Source: Verrucomicrobiota bacterium
GTDB taxonomy: Bacteria; Verrucomicrobiota; Verrucomicrobiia; Limisphaerales; UBA9464
Direction of reading: 5' to 3'
DNA length: 64,000 nucleotides
NCBI GenBank assembly: GCA_017309115.1
Contig: JAFLEF010000011.1
Location: 62,001-126,000, forward strand
Below are positions 37,074 to 46,786 of the stretch, in pieces. Made by a program: the position numbers and the translations under genes. Position 1 is the first letter of the stretch. Each line of letters starts with the position of its first letter. The notes beneath the pieces were generated by a model. That model searched no databases, was not told the origin of the DNA, and saw only the letters and a list, made by a program, of their open reading frames with translations.

Positions 37074-38180
37074 ATGAGTTGGTTATATCGCCACGTTGCC
37101 CGCCCGCTCCTGTTCACCCAAGAATCGGAAGTAGCGCACGACCGGACCTTGGCCGCCTTGGCCCTAGCAAGTAGGAGCCGATTTTTGCGCGGATTGACCG
37201 AGGCTCTTTGCGATGTTCCACCGCTACCTGTTGCCGCCTTGGGCTTGAGGTTTCCTAATCCCGTGGGACTTGCGGCTGGCATGGATAAACAGGGTCTGGC
37301 GGTACCCATTTGGCAGGCCATGGGGTTCGGATTTTCCGAACTCGGTGGAGTTACCTGGCACGCGCAACCTGGGAATCCCAAACCGCGCATGTTTCGTGTG
37401 GTTGCTGAAGAAGCGTTGGTGAATCGAATGGGCTTCAATAATGGAGGAGCACCAGTCTTGGCCCAGCGGTTGAGGCACTGGAAGAATCTGGGTCTGTGGC
37501 CGATTCATCCGGTCGGAATCAACCTGGGAAAGTCGAAGATCACCCCTCTTCCAGCGGCACCGGGCGATTATCTCTCCTCGTTTTCCGAACTCTGGGAGGA
37601 AGCTGACTTTTTCGTGGTGAATGTCAGTTCCCCCAACACGCCCAATCTTCGCCAACTGCAGGATCGTGACGCTCTCAGCGAAATCCTATTTTGCCTTCAG
37701 GAAAGAAACCGACTTCTCGCTGCTGAGTATCGGAAACCCAAGCCGGTTTTAGTGAAAGTGGCTCCGGATCTCAGTTGGGAAGCCCTAGACGAAATCGTTG
37801 AGGTCGCTCTGGCTCACTCGTTGGCCGGGATTGTCGCTTCCAACACTACGCTGGCCCGTCCCCTCAACTCGGATCCAGTGGCCACCCAGCTATATCGGGA
37901 GGTGGGCGGACTCAGCGGGCGGCCACTCCGCCAACGTAGCACCGAATTGGTCCGCCATCTTTACCGCCGATCTGAAGGCAAGCTGCAGATTGTCGGAGTT
38001 GGGGGCATCAATTCAGCGGATGATGCTTGGGAAAAGATTCTCGCTGGAGCGAGTTTGGTGCAAATCTACTCAGGGCTTGTTTTCCACGGACCCTTGCTGG
38101 TTCGGGAGATCGTTCTGGGACTCCACGACCGGTTAAGCGGAGCCAAGTGGGAAGACGTCGTTGGAGCTGAAGCTCATTAA
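37074..38180 (+). CDS. pyrD: Dihydroorotate dehydrogenase (quinone), class 2
   Basis: Membrane-associated FMN enzyme oxidising dihydroorotate with quinone; 368 residues. The N-terminal amphipathic helix region (WLYRHVARPLLFTQESEVAH) marks class 2. Further blocks are FPNPVGLAAGMDKQG, FSELGGVTWHAQPGNPKPRM, NRMGFNNGG, the catalytic-Ser loop FVVNVSSPNTPNLRQLQ, LVKVAPDL, GIVASNTTLAR and GVGGINSADDAWEKILAGAS. Its TAA overlaps the stop of the convergent secreted-protein gene by four bases (TTAA). Confidence 0.96.
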   Translation: MSWLYRHVARPLLFTQESEVAHDRTLAALALASRSRFLRGLTEALCDVPPLPVAALGLRFPNPVGLAAGMDKQGLAVPIWQAMGFGFSELGGVTWHAQPGNPKPRMFRVVAEEALVNRMGFNNGGAPVLAQRLRHWKNLGLWPIHPVGINLGKSKITPLPAAPGDYLSSFSELWEEADFFVVNVSSPNTPNLRQLQDRDALSEILFCLQERNRLLAAEYRKPKPVLVKVAPDLSWEALDEIVEVALAHSLAGIVASNTTLARPLNSDPVATQLYREVGGLSGRPLRQRSTELVRHLYRRSEGKLQIVGVGGINSADDAWEKILAGASLVQIYSGLVFHGPLLVREIVLGLHDRLSGAKWEDVVGAEAH

Positions 38181-39208
38181 GGGACCGAAACTGCTCGGTA
38201 ATTGCGGCGTCCGAAGTTGGCGGCGGCAGTATCCTGAAGGTCCACAAAACCGCTCGGACTTTGGGCTAGCCCGGTTCCCACCGGAGTCCAGGTTTGAAAG
38301 TCCTGGGTTGCCTCCAACCGGTAGGTGACGCCCGGTTCTCCCTTGATCCGGACTACAAAGGCACCGGTGTTGAGCATTCCGACTGGTTCTACGGTCGGAG
38401 GAATACTGGAGAGCGGCTCCAAGGTGACTCGATAGTCGTCAAAGATCATGAAGTTGTCGCCCGGTTGCCCGGGTTGACGGATTACCCAGACGGCGTCGAC
38501 ATCGCCAAAAGTGAGGGGGGCGTTTCGCGTAGTAATGGGCTGGGCATTAACGATGACCGTGCCATTGATACGTGCGGTCCAGAGATTGCGCTGGAGGTTA
38601 AGGTCAATTTCCAGGTCGTAAGGAACTCCATGGTCGAAGCCGAATCCAGTGGGACGAATCGAAGGAGTTTTCTCGTCTAAAATGAAATTGACTTCCTGTA
38701 GGGCATTATCGAAATCAAGGCTAAGAAATCGGTGCGGCTGAGACTCGTCGGCGTTGTAAATGCTCCAACGAAAGTCATCAAAGTAGGGTGCAGATTCAGT
38801 AGAATCTTCGATTTGGAACGAGACCCTAAAGCGAATCAAAGGCAGGGGGGAATCGACCGGCTTCAGGCCTACTGGACGCCACAGACTGAAGTCAGCGGTC
38901 TTGGTCGGCGCATCAAAGCCGATGTAGGCGTACTGTCCTGAGAATCCAGCCACAGGCGAATCGAGCACCCCGTTTCCGCCTTCTGGTGCCGGTGCGCCGG
39001 ACACGTCGCTGGCGTAGCCTACCCAACCACCCTGTCCGAGGAGATCCATGTCGGCTGAAAAGCCCTCAAACGGTTCGAAGCCGGTCTCGTATAGGATGAT
39101 CGTCGCCGGCCCTTGGAGGTCGGCTTTGGCAATCATGCTCTGGCTCGCGAAGACCGTGGCGAGAGTTCCTAACAGTATCCTGCGACGGCTGGCCGAAACG
39201 AGGCGCAT
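38177..39208 (-). CDS. Secreted protein with C-terminal Verrucomicrobia-type module
   Basis: 343 residues. A signal peptide (RRRILLGTLATVFASQSMIA) is followed by a beta-rich central domain of about 230 residues, lectin/LamG-like in feel (YETGFEPFEGF; FRVSFQIEDSTESAPYFDDF; NFMIFDDYRVTLEP). The C-terminal module has VVRIKGEPGVTYRLEATQDF, then QTWTPVGTGLAQ and NFGRRNYRAV, a pattern common at the ends of extracellular proteins in Verrucomicrobiota. No catalytic residues are recognised. It probably acts at the surface or outside the cell. Confidence 0.75.
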   Translation of the reverse strand: MRLVSASRRRILLGTLATVFASQSMIAKADLQGPATIILYETGFEPFEGFSADMDLLGQGGWVGYASDVSGAPAPEGGNGVLDSPVAGFSGQYAYIGFDAPTKTADFSLWRPVGLKPVDSPLPLIRFRVSFQIEDSTESAPYFDDFRWSIYNADESQPHRFLSLDFDNALQEVNFILDEKTPSIRPTGFGFDHGVPYDLEIDLNLQRNLWTARINGTVIVNAQPITTRNAPLTFGDVDAVWVIRQPGQPGDNFMIFDDYRVTLEPLSSIPPTVEPVGMLNTGAFVVRIKGEPGVTYRLEATQDFQTWTPVGTGLAQSPSGFVDLQDTAAANFGRRNYRAVSVP

Positions 39209-39231
39209 AGAACTGAAGCGTCCGGAATCGG

Positions 39232-41289
39232 TTAAGGACGGGCGGCCGGTCGCGATGCCGCTCCTACAGGCCTGGCTCCCCCGCCTCCCGGCGAAAACTG
39301 GGGACGCGATGATGAGCTCATCGTGGGTGCGGAGTAGGCGGGGCGTGACCCTTGAGCCGCCCCAAAGTTTCGGGTGGAATTGATCGGTGCTCGCGCCACG
39401 CCCTCCGTAGTTCCAGTGGACTGAAGACGGGTTACTGCCGGTGGTGTTCGCGCAGCAGTTTGGATTCGGGCAGAGCCTTGCGCCGTTACCGAAGGTCGCG
39501 AAGAGAGGCCATTCATCGTAGGAGGAATCCGTGCCGGACCAGTTGAAGCGATCGCACTAGGCGCAATTCCTGGCGCGGATTTACGGGGCTCCAGCCGCGA
39601 AGATACCTCGGGTTGCGACTGTCCGGGGAAACGCGGGTAACGGTTGTCAACCTGAGTTCGGGCCGGTGGAGTCAAGTTCGCGCGAGCTGAGGAGGGGTTA
39701 GCCGGCTTGGCAATGGCAGTTTGGGGACTTGTGGGGGAAGCTGCGTTAACTTGATTGGCGGGTCTGCCCAAAAGCCTTGCAGGGCTTCCCAACGGACTTC
39801 TCGACCCTGCCGGAATGTCCACGCGTTGGGCAGACGGTGGTTCGGATCGCGTTGGCTGGTTACGCAAGGGAAGTCGGGACCGATCACCATTGAGCAAACT
39901 GGACGCTCCAGAATTGGAACCAGGCCGGACTTCCGAGCGAGCGACTACAGTTCTCGGCGCTGCTGATCCTTGGGAGACGGCAGGCCGATACACCGCCAGC
40001 TGGGACGCCGTCGAACCTGGTCGCGAGAGCATCCTGCCGGAGGAAGCGGTAGGAGAGTTGGCATCAGCCAGCTGAACCTTCCGGATCTCACTTCGCGAGT
40101 GCTTCTGAATCTGCCCAGGATCAATGCCGCCGTTAATGATCGTGTTGTTGTTTCCAACTACGTAGTTATTAATGACTTGGCTATTGTTGTAGATATGGCC
40201 GGCCTGGTTGCCCACAATCCCAAAATTGGCGCAATTTTGAACGGCGAAATAGCTTGTTGGCGTCCAGCAATAGTTTGCAGCGCTATATCCGAAGCCGAAA
40301 CTCACCCCAATGCCGCTACCGGCCCAAGTTAGCCCGACGCCTGAACTCCACCCGCATCCGGGCGGGAGGGGAGCCCAACCGCAAAAGCCAGATGAATATC
40401 GAAACGTGACCCAAGACGGCCCCCAGACACTTCCGGGAGCCCAGCACCACCCCACTCCAGGGCTGTTGAACCAGTTCCCGTAATGAAAGGGAGCCCAACC
40501 CCAGGAGTAGTTGGAATTCCAAAACCAACCGCAATCTGACCAAACCCAGCCGCCGTTGTTCCAATACGGTCGCCATCCGGGATTTACTACGGCGCAACTC
40601 GGCTGCCAAACGAAGCCAAAACTAGGAACCGTAATCCAATTGCCGTACGGTGCGAGGGAGTCGTAGAAAAAGTTAAAATTGTTGACCACTGGGGCGGGTT
40701 CCTCGGAGGCCGATGGAACTGCGGGCACGGCGGGCCCGACTTGAATTTGAGGAGAATCAGTCGCGCCACCCGGATATTGAGTTGGTGTGGGCGGAACCGG
40801 GGATGCGTAGGCCACTTGCTGAGCAGGAGGAATTGGCTGTACCTGGTCCTCGGGTTTCTCGGGTTTTGGCTCAGTTTTGCTGATCGACTGAGGTTCCAAA
40901 TCCTGCTGCTTGACCAAAAGCGCCTCGATTACGGACGGACTAACGCCCACATCCCGGAGATAAACAATTTGATCCGAATCGAGTTGGAATGGCTCCCGAA
41001 GCGTGGCGATATAGTTAGTCAGAACCCCCTCACCCAACTGCAGGTGGGCGAGCCTGATGACCTCACTAACAGGTTTTGGCAGATCCAGTTCCGCCGGGGG
41101 AACTGGGGGGGGAGTTGGAGTTGTCAGTGGCTCAATGACAGGCGTGACAGTCACCACGTTGGAAGGCGAATTCGTCGCATTTGTGGTCGTTGTATCCTGG
41201 TTGGCGGAGGCCGCCAGGGCGGATCGGTCAGACAGATCACAACCGGTGAGGAGCAAACCGACCAACAACGCGAGAATCGAGGTCTTCAT
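39232..41289 (-). CDS. DUF6600-like Trp/Gly-rich lipoprotein
   Basis: 685 residues. A lipoprotein signal (MKTSILALLVGLLLTGCDLS, lipid Cys17) leads a Thr/Pro-rich stretch and a short helical part (about 70-125) that resembles a small regulatory or binding helix bundle. The core (about 205-350) has repeated Trp/Gly blocks: YDSLAPYGNWITVPSFGFVW, NPGWRPYWNNGGWVWSDCGW, NYSWGWAPFHYGNW and WVTFRYSSGFCGWAPLPPG. These match the DUF6600 pattern. The last 280 residues are Ser/Pro/Arg/Ala-rich and probably disordered. Function unknown; an envelope location is likely. Confidence 0.75.
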   Translation of the reverse strand: MKTSILALLVGLLLTGCDLSDRSALAASANQDTTTTNATNSPSNVVTVTPVIEPLTTPTPPPVPPAELDLPKPVSEVIRLAHLQLGEGVLTNYIATLREPFQLDSDQIVYLRDVGVSPSVIEALLVKQQDLEPQSISKTEPKPEKPEDQVQPIPPAQQVAYASPVPPTPTQYPGGATDSPQIQVGPAVPAVPSASEEPAPVVNNFNFFYDSLAPYGNWITVPSFGFVWQPSCAVVNPGWRPYWNNGGWVWSDCGWFWNSNYSWGWAPFHYGNWFNSPGVGWCWAPGSVWGPSWVTFRYSSGFCGWAPLPPGCGWSSGVGLTWAGSGIGVSFGFGYSAANYCWTPTSYFAVQNCANFGIVGNQAGHIYNNSQVINNYVVGNNNTIINGGIDPGQIQKHSRSEIRKVQLADANSPTASSGRMLSRPGSTASQLAVYRPAVSQGSAAPRTVVARSEVRPGSNSGASSLLNGDRSRLPLRNQPTRSEPPSAQRVDIPAGSRSPLGSPARLLGRPANQVNAASPTSPQTAIAKPANPSSARANLTPPARTQVDNRYPRFPGQSQPEVSSRLEPRKSAPGIAPSAIASTGPARIPPTMNGLSSRPSVTAQGSARIQTAARTPPAVTRLQSTGTTEGVARAPINSTRNFGAAQGSRPAYSAPTMSSSSRPQFSPGGGGARPVGAASRPAARP

Positions 41290-41662
41290 GAGTCAGTTCA
41301 GATGCAGGGTCTCACCAGAGTTTCGAAGCGAAATTCGATCCAAAAAACGGTGGATTCCACGTGTTCACACTTGCGAATTGGACGGAGAGAAAATGAACCT
41401 ATTCACCGATCGCTGCAATTCGGATTTCATCGATCGAATTCCCGGAAACAACCTTTGTTTGAGAAGCTCTCGGAGGTTGTCTCAAAAAAACTTTCAAAAA
41501 GAGATTGCAGCAAGTGTTGTGATTCTTAAGCTCTGCGCTCCGTTTCGTCTTCGAAAGAGACGATCGGAACTGTGCTCGGCCGATAACCAAGTTGCTCCAG
41601 GCAGCTGGGAGTGATGGCAGAGTCCGTGAGGGTGACCGCCCCGCGTTTATTTAACCTTTGTC
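41290..41662. other. Intergenic leader region of the ribosomal protein cluster
   Basis: 373 bases between the divergent lipoprotein gene and rplB with no convincing gene. AT content rises around 41380-41530. It should hold the promoter and any autogenous control site of the rplB operon. Two overlapping inverted repeats (listed separately) are the only structure I can name. Confidence 0.45.
41448..41486 (+). promoter_or_regulatory. Overlapping inverted repeats upstream of rplB
   Basis: ACAACCT (41448-41454) can pair with AGGTTGT (41474-41480), while TTTGAGA (41458-41464) can pair with TCTCAAA (41480-41486). The arms interleave, so they form either alternative hairpins or an H-type pseudoknot. 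The second stem is followed by an A-run, so read on the minus strand it would look like a terminator for the divergent direction. Confidence 0.35.
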
Positions 41663-42511
41663 GTGAAAACATTTAGACCGCTTACGCCGTCCTCTCGGTA
41701 CGTGACTGTGGAGGATTTCTCGGACATCACGAAATCGCGTCCAGAGAAGTCGCTTGTCTATACCAAGAAGGGGACGGGTGGCCGCAACAATTACGGACGA
41801 GTGACCGTTCGTGCCCGCGGCGGTGGGCACAAGCGCAAGATTCGTTGTGTGGATTTTCGGCGTAAGAAAGTTGGGATAGAGGCTAAGGTGATCGCTGTTG
41901 AGTACGATCCCAATCGCACTGCGCGTCTGGCTTTGATTGAGTACTCAGATGGCGAGCGGGCCTACATTCTATGCCCTGATGGGCTCAAGGTTGGTGACGT
42001 CGTGATGAGTGGACCGGCTGCGACTCCGACCGTGGGTAATGCGCTTCCGTTGGCGAATATTCCAGTGGGCTTGGCTATTCATAACCTCGAGCTCACCCCG
42101 GGACGTGGGGCCCAGATGGTTCGGTCGGCAGGCTCGGCCGCGACACTGATGTCGCGGGATTCTGGTTACGCTCAGATTCGATTGCCGTCGGGGGAAATCC
42201 GAAGGGTGCATGAGCTCTGCTTCGCCACGATTGGCCAAGTTGGTAATGCACAGTGGGAAAATGTCGTGCTCGGAAAAGCTGGGCGCGCGCGCCACTTGGG
42301 TATTCGACCCATGTCACGGGGTATGGTGCGAAATCCTGTCGACCATCCAAACGGCGGTGGTCAGGGCAAGTCCAAGGGTGGTGGTGGTCGGCAGCATTTG
42401 ACTTCGCCGTGGGGTCTACTTGCGAAGGGATATCGGACCCGGAACAAACGTAAACTTTCCAACCGGTTTATTCTGGTCCGTCGTGACGGCCGACCGATGA
42501 AACTCAAGTAA
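41663..42511 (+). CDS. rplB: 50S ribosomal protein L2
   Basis: Large-subunit protein at the peptidyl-transferase centre; 282 residues, GTG start ([15 protein letters not shown]). Typical blocks are [63 protein letters not shown] and [19 protein letters not shown]. It is the first gene of this cluster. The usual upstream genes for S10, L3, L4 and L23 are absent here, so they must lie elsewhere. Confidence 0.97.
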   Translation: MKTFRPLTPSSRYVTVEDFSDITKSRPEKSLVYTKKGTGGRNNYGRVTVRARGGGHKRKIRCVDFRRKKVGIEAKVIAVEYDPNRTARLALIEYSDGERAYILCPDGLKVGDVVMSGPAATPTVGNALPLANIPVGLAIHNLELTPGRGAQMVRSAGSAATLMSRDSGYAQIRLPSGEIRRVHELCFATIGQVGNAQWENVVLGKAGRARHLGIRPMSRGMVRNPVDHPNGGGQGKSKGGGGRQHLTSPWGLLAKGYRTRNKRKLSNRFILVRRDGRPMKLK

Positions 42512-42514
42512 CCT

Positions 42515-42796
42515 ATGGGTCGTTCTCTAAAGAAGGGGCCGTACGTCGAGCCCAGTTTGCAGCGCAAGGTCGACAAGTCCAAAGGTGTTAAATCAAAAGC
42601 GCCTATTAAGACTTGGTCTCGCCGTACAACGATCACGCCCGATTTCGTTGGGCTGACGTTCAACGTCCACAACGGAAAGGTGTTCAACCCCGTTTTTGTG
42701 ACCGAAAACATGGTTGGGCACAAACTGGGTGAGTTTAGCTTCACCCGCACCTTCAAGAAACACGGCGCCCACACGGCAAAGGCCGAAGCCAAATAG
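42515..42796 (+). CDS. rpsS: 30S ribosomal protein S19
   Basis: Head protein of the small subunit, 93 residues. [60 protein letters not shown] and [13 protein letters not shown] are the standard family blocks. It follows rplB with a three-base gap and precedes rplV in the usual order. Confidence 0.97.
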   Translation: MGRSLKKGPYVEPSLQRKVDKSKGVKSKAPIKTWSRRTTITPDFVGLTFNVHNGKVFNPVFVTENMVGHKLGEFSFTRTFKKHGAHTAKAEAK

Positions 42797-42802
42797 AAGC
42801 CC

Positions 42803-43138
42803 ATGCAAGTTCAGGCAATCACCAAAAATTTCCGCATGTCGGCGCAAAAAATGCGCGAGGTTGTGCGGCAAGTGCAGGGGCTACCCGCCGAAGAGGCGTT
42901 GGCAGTTCTCCAGTTCGTGTCCCGCAAGTCTGCTCGCGTCGTCGCAAAGACGTTGAAGTCGGCAATTGCGAATGCGGAAAACAACCACGGTCTCAAGGCG
43001 CAAAATTTGGTTGTCAGCCGGGCGGCGGCCGAGACCGCTGGAAGCCTCAGGAGATTCACGCCGAAAGCTCGAGGGTCGGCCGGACCAATCCTCAAGCGCT
43101 CCTGCCACATCAAAATCATCCTGACGGAGAAGCTATAA
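42803..43138 (+). CDS. rplV: 50S ribosomal protein L22
   Basis: Lines the peptide exit tunnel; 111 residues. [27 protein letters not shown]-like helix [20 protein letters not shown] and the beta-hairpin end [20 protein letters not shown] are recognisable. It ends one base before the rpsC start. Confidence 0.96.
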   Translation: MQVQAITKNFRMSAQKMREVVRQVQGLPAEEALAVLQFVSRKSARVVAKTLKSAIANAENNHGLKAQNLVVSRAAAETAGSLRRFTPKARGSAGPILKRSCHIKIILTEKL

Positions 43139-43139
43139 T

Positions 43140-43841
43140 ATGGGCCAAAAAACCAACCCTATCGGTTTGCGCATTCCTTTGAATCGGGAGTGGCGGTCGA
43201 AATGGTATGCCAACAAGAAAGATTTTGGAGGACTGCTTCAGGAGGATCGGATCATTCGAGATACTCTGAAACGAAAGTTGGACTCTGCGGCAGTACCTAA
43301 GATTCAGATTGAACGTGCTGCCAACCGCTGCCGAGTCACAATCTACACTGCGCGTCCTGGGGTGGTGATCGGTCGAAAGGGTGCTGAGATCGATAAGCTC
43401 AAAGAGGAGCTCTCAAAACTGACCGGGAAGGATGTCTACGTTGACATACAAGAGGTCAAACAGGCTGAGACTGATGCCCAATTGGTCGCCGAAAGTGTAG
43501 CCATGCAGTTGGAACGACGCATTAGCTTCCGTCGAGCAATGAAGAAGGCGATTCAGATTGCGATGGAATTTGGAGTCGAGGGAATCAAGATCCGTTGTTC
43601 AGGGCGTCTGGGGGGGGCTGAGTTGTCCCGTGTTGAAACTTACCATCAGGGCCGGGTTCCACTCCATACTCTTCGCGCAAACATTGATTTTGGCTTCGCC
43701 GAGGCTCATACGATGTACGGGAAACTTGGTGTCAAGTGCTGGATCTGCAAAGGCGAGGTCAAGCGCTCCGACTTGAAGGCGGCTCCGGTTTCCCCAGCGG
43801 TTGCTGGAGCCCGGCAAGACGCGGTGGTGCTTAACAAATAA
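43140..43841 (+). CDS. rpsC: 30S ribosomal protein S3
   Basis: Small-subunit protein at the mRNA entry; 233 residues. [20 protein letters not shown] at the N-terminus, KH domain [20 protein letters not shown], then [20 protein letters not shown] and [20 protein letters not shown], with [15 protein letters not shown] near the end. Length is normal. Confidence 0.97.
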   Translation: MGQKTNPIGLRIPLNREWRSKWYANKKDFGGLLQEDRIIRDTLKRKLDSAAVPKIQIERAANRCRVTIYTARPGVVIGRKGAEIDKLKEELSKLTGKDVYVDIQEVKQAETDAQLVAESVAMQLERRISFRRAMKKAIQIAMEFGVEGIKIRCSGRLGGAELSRVETYHQGRVPLHTLRANIDFGFAEAHTMYGKLGVKCWICKGEVKRSDLKAAPVSPAVAGARQDAVVLNK

Positions 43842-43862
43842 TCATTTCGAGGAGATTGAGAT

Positions 43863-44282
43863 ATGGCCTTGATGCCAGCACGGGTTAAATACCGAAAAAT
43901 GCACCGCGGTAGCCGGCGAGGGTTAGCCTCGCGAGGCAACAGCGTTGCTTTCGGGGAATATGGGCTCCAGTCGCTTGAGCGCTGCTGGATGGACACGAAG
44001 CAGATAGAGGCGGCACGTGTTGCCATTACGCGTTTCATGAAGCGTCGCGGGAAGGTTTGGATTCGGATTTTCCCCGACAAGAGCTTCACCAAAAAACCTC
44101 TTGAAGTACGAATGGGAACAGGGAAGGGCGGGGTGGAGTCATGGGTTGCCGTTATTCGACCCGCCAACATTCTGTTCGAAGTCGACGGAGTACCTGAAAG
44201 TGTGGCACGAGAAGCAATGCGTCTTGCCGCCAACAAGTTACCAATTTCCACAAAGTTCATTGTCCGCCACAAGCTGACGTAA
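43863..44282 (+). CDS. rplP: 50S ribosomal protein L16
   Basis: 139 residues, near the A-site t[63 protein letters not shown] and [20 protein letters not shown] are characteristic. An SD-like GAGGAGATTGAG precedes the start. It sits between rpsC and rpmC as usual. Confidence 0.97.
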   Translation: MALMPARVKYRKMHRGSRRGLASRGNSVAFGEYGLQSLERCWMDTKQIEAARVAITRFMKRRGKVWIRIFPDKSFTKKPLEVRMGTGKGGVESWVAVIRPANILFEVDGVPESVAREAMRLAANKLPISTKFIVRHKLT

Positions 44283-44293
44283 CCGGAGCATCC

Positions 44294-44512
44294 ATGGCCA
44301 AGACGTCATACAGCACGATTAAAGATCTCACTGTTCAAGAATTGGGAGCTAAGGGGCGCGAGCTCCGCCAAGAACTTTTTCATCTCCGAATTCAACAGGC
44401 GACCGCCCGTCTGGAGAAATCCCACCGCATGCGTCAGCTGCGGAAAGAGATTGCCCATTGCGAGACACGTCTCTCTGAGATTCGAAACAACTCCCAGCCC
44501 AAAAACGCTTGA
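44294..44512 (+). CDS. rpmC: 50S ribosomal protein L29
   Basis: Small helical protein (72 residues) at the exit-tunnel rim. It has the expected [20 protein letters not shown] and [16 protein letters not shown] helices. The stop lies five bases before the rpsQ ATG. Confidence 0.95.
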   Translation: MAKTSYSTIKDLTVQELGAKGRELRQELFHLRIQQATARLEKSHRMRQLRKEIAHCETRLSEIRNNSQPKNA

Positions 44513-44517
44513 ATAAT

Positions 44518-44805
44518 ATGGGTGAGCAAACTCTGGCCCGTGGCCACCGGAAAGAACGCGTCGGCGAGGTTGTCTCCGACAAGATGTCCAAGACCATCGT
44601 AGTTAGGGTCGAAAGACGCTTCCGTCACACCGGTTTCAAAAAGGTGGTGACAGAATACAACAAGCTGTATGCTCATGACGAGCAGGAGGTTGCTGGAATC
44701 GGCGACCTCGTCCGAATCCAAGAGACCCGGCCTTTGTCCAGGTCTAAGCGATGGCGTCTTGTCGAGATCCTTAATCCGGACGGGAGCGTCAAAACTGCGG
44801 TTTAG
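44518..44805 (+). CDS. rpsQ: 30S ribosomal protein S17
   Basis: 95 residues from ATG 44518. An in-frame TTG at 44509 overlaps the rpmC stop and is less likely. The OB-fold blocks [40 protein letters not shown] and [16 protein letters not shown] identify it. Confidence 0.96.
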   Translation: MGEQTLARGHRKERVGEVVSDKMSKTIVVRVERRFRHTGFKKVVTEYNKLYAHDEQEVAGIGDLVRIQETRPLSRSKRWRLVEILNPDGSVKTAV

Positions 44806-44828
44806 GCCGCAATTTCCAGAGATTTAAT

Positions 44829-45194
44829 ATGTTGCAGATTCGATCCAGTCTCGACGTTGCCGACAACACCGGCGCCAAGGTTGCTTGGGCGATCGGTGTT
44901 ATCGGGAAGAATCAACGATACGCCCGAGTGGGGGATGTTATTAAGGTTCACATCAAGGAGGCTGCTCCGGATGGAACGGTGAAGAAGGGTGAAGTGCAGA
45001 ACGCTGTAATAGTTCGCACTCGGCAGCCTATCCGAAGGGCGGATGGATCGTACCTTCGCTTCGATCGAAACGCCGTCGTCATTATCGATAAGGAGAATAA
45101 CCCGCGAGGGACTCGTATTTTCGGGCCCGTTGCACGCGAGTTGCGCGATAAAAAGTTCATGAAGATCATTTCCCTCGCTCCTGAGGTGATCTGA
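44829..45194 (+). CDS. rplN: 50S ribosomal protein L14
   Basis: 121 residues at the subunit interface. [60 protein letters not shown] and [16 protein letters not shown] are the standard blocks; length is the usual one. Confidence 0.97.
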   Translation: MLQIRSSLDVADNTGAKVAWAIGVIGKNQRYARVGDVIKVHIKEAAPDGTVKKGEVQNAVIVRTRQPIRRADGSYLRFDRNAVVIIDKENNPRGTRIFGPVARELRDKKFMKIISLAPEVI

Positions 45195-45204
45195 ACCGCC
45201 AGCC

Positions 45205-45528
45205 ATGAGTCTCAAAGTCAAAACTAGTTTTCACGTTCGCCGCGGCGATGAAGTCGTCGTAATTGCCGGTTCCGCCAAGGGCCGACGTGGCAAGATCAAA
45301 GAGGTTATGACGAAGCGGTCTGCTGTCGTCCTCGAAGGCACTGATGAACGCTCTCGAGACAACGACGAGAAGCGTCGTTTGGTCAAGCCTGTGATGAACT
45401 ATATGCGAAAGTCCCAGCAAAATCCCCAGGGGGGACGTCTTTGGCTTGAGGGGCCGATTCATGTTTCCAACGTGATGAAAGTAAGCGATTTCGAACGCCG
45501 CAAGGCCAAGCAAGGCCCGAAACGTTGA
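45205..45528 (+). CDS. rplX: 50S ribosomal protein L24
   Basis: 107 residues with the KOW motif near the start (HVRRGDEVVVIAGSAKGRRG) and the C-terminal HVSNVMKVSDFERRKAK. It lies ten bases after rplN in standard order. A typical assembly-initiator protein without unusual features. Confidence 0.96.
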   Translation: MSLKVKTSFHVRRGDEVVVIAGSAKGRRGKIKEVMTKRSAVVLEGTDERSRDNDEKRRLVKPVMNYMRKSQQNPQGGRLWLEGPIHVSNVMKVSDFERRKAKQGPKR

Positions 45529-45542
45529 GACGTTGAACCTTT

Positions 45543-46082
45543 ATGAAACCCCGTCTTTACAGCAAGTATGTCGAGGAAGTGATTCCCGCCCTCAAGACCA
45601 AACGTGGATACACGAATCCACATCAGGTTCCCCGAATTGAAAAAATTGTGGTCAACATGGGTGTGAGGTCCGACTCAGAAAAGGGATCATTAGAAGAGGC
45701 CGTTCGAGAGTTGGGCATGATCACGGGCCGAAAGCCAATCGTTACCAAGGCAAAGAAGAGCATTGCCAATTTTAAGCTTCGTCAGGGTCAAAATGTTGGC
45801 TGTAAGGTGACTCTTCGTCGGGAGGTAATGTATGAGTTTCTTGACCGTCTTGTCACTTCAGCCCTTCCGCGTATTCGCGACTTTCGCGGAATTTCTCCGC
45901 GAAAGTTTGACGGACGTGGGACCTACTCTATTGGGCTACCGGACCAGACAATTTTTCCTGAGATCGAATTGGACAAAATAAAACGCCAGCAGGGCATGGA
46001 CATTACGATCGTCACAAGCGCAAACACTGATGAAGAGGCTTATGATCTTTTGAAGTTCATGGGCATGCCGTTCTCGAAGTAA
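45543..46082 (+). CDS. rplE: 50S ribosomal protein L5
   Basis: 179 residues contacting 5S rRNA and the P-site tRNA. Blocks are [77 protein letters not shown] and [20 protein letters not shown]. Confidence 0.97.
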   Translation: MKPRLYSKYVEEVIPALKTKRGYTNPHQVPRIEKIVVNMGVRSDSEKGSLEEAVRELGMITGRKPIVTKAKKSIANFKLRQGQNVGCKVTLRREVMYEFLDRLVTSALPRIRDFRGISPRKFDGRGTYSIGLPDQTIFPEIELDKIKRQQGMDITIVTSANTDEEAYDLLKFMGMPFSK

Positions 46083-46103
46083 ATCAATTAAAAGACGTAA
46101 GTT

Positions 46104-46373
46104 ATGGCCAAGAAAAGCTGGCTTGAGCGAAACAATCGAAAAGCTGCCACGGTGAAGAAGTTCGCCGTTTTGCGGGCTGAACTTAAGGCAAAAGGGGATT
46201 ACGTTGGACTGGCGAAATTGCCGCGCAATGCCAGTCCGGTGCGAGTGGTCAATCGATGTCGGTTTAGCGGGCGTCGCCACGCTTTCATTCGAAAGTATGG
46301 AATTTCTCGCCTGACTTTTCGCGAGGCTGCTTTGAATGGTCTGATTCCGGGAGTAACGAAAGCCAGTTGGTAA
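46104..46373 (+). CDS. rpsN: 30S ribosomal protein S14 (zinc-free form)
   Basis: 89 residues, the longer C-minus form. MAKKSWLERNNRKAATVKKF, then RNASPVRVVNRCRFSGRRHA and FIRKYGISRLTFREAALNGL. The CxxC...CxxC zinc ribbon of the 61-residue form is absent. Its stop lies eight bases before the rpsH ATG. Confidence 0.96.
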   Translation: MAKKSWLERNNRKAATVKKFAVLRAELKAKGDYVGLAKLPRNASPVRVVNRCRFSGRRHAFIRKYGISRLTFREAALNGLIPGVTKASW

Positions 46374-46381
46374 CCCTTCAC

Positions 46382-46768
46382 ATGCACGATCCAATTTCCG
46401 ACCTGTTGACCCGCATTCGAAATGCCGGCCAAGCTCAACATTCCGATGTCACGATCCCACATTCCCGGTTGAAGGAAGCGATTTCCCGCGTTTTAAAGGA
46501 AGAGGGTTACATCTCGGACGTGAAAGTTGAGGGGGACAAGATCAAGTCGATCAAGGTCTCTCTCCGTTACCAGAATAGGAGAAGTGTGATCACAGGGATC
46601 AAACAAATTAGTACTCCAGGATTGAGACGTTATGTTGGCGCTGGCGACGTCCCTCGGGTGCTTGGTGGTATGGGGGTTGCCGTCCTGTCTACACCGAAGG
46701 GTGTACTTACGGGAGTGGAGGCGCGGAAACAGAACGTTGGTGGTGAGTTGATTTGCTACGTTTGGTAA
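46382..46768 (+). CDS. rpsH: 30S ribosomal protein S8
   Basis: 128 residues from ATG 46382 (MHDPISDLLTRIRNAGQAQH). An in-frame TTG inside the rpsN end is discarded. The C-terminal family block GVAVLSTPKGVLTG followed by GGELICYVW is intact, as is VTIPHSRLKEAISRVLKEEG. Confidence 0.97.
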   Translation: MHDPISDLLTRIRNAGQAQHSDVTIPHSRLKEAISRVLKEEGYISDVKVEGDKIKSIKVSLRYQNRRSVITGIKQISTPGLRRYVGAGDVPRVLGGMGVAVLSTPKGVLTGVEARKQNVGGELICYVW

Positions 46769-46786
46769 TCTGAGGAAATCTAAGTT

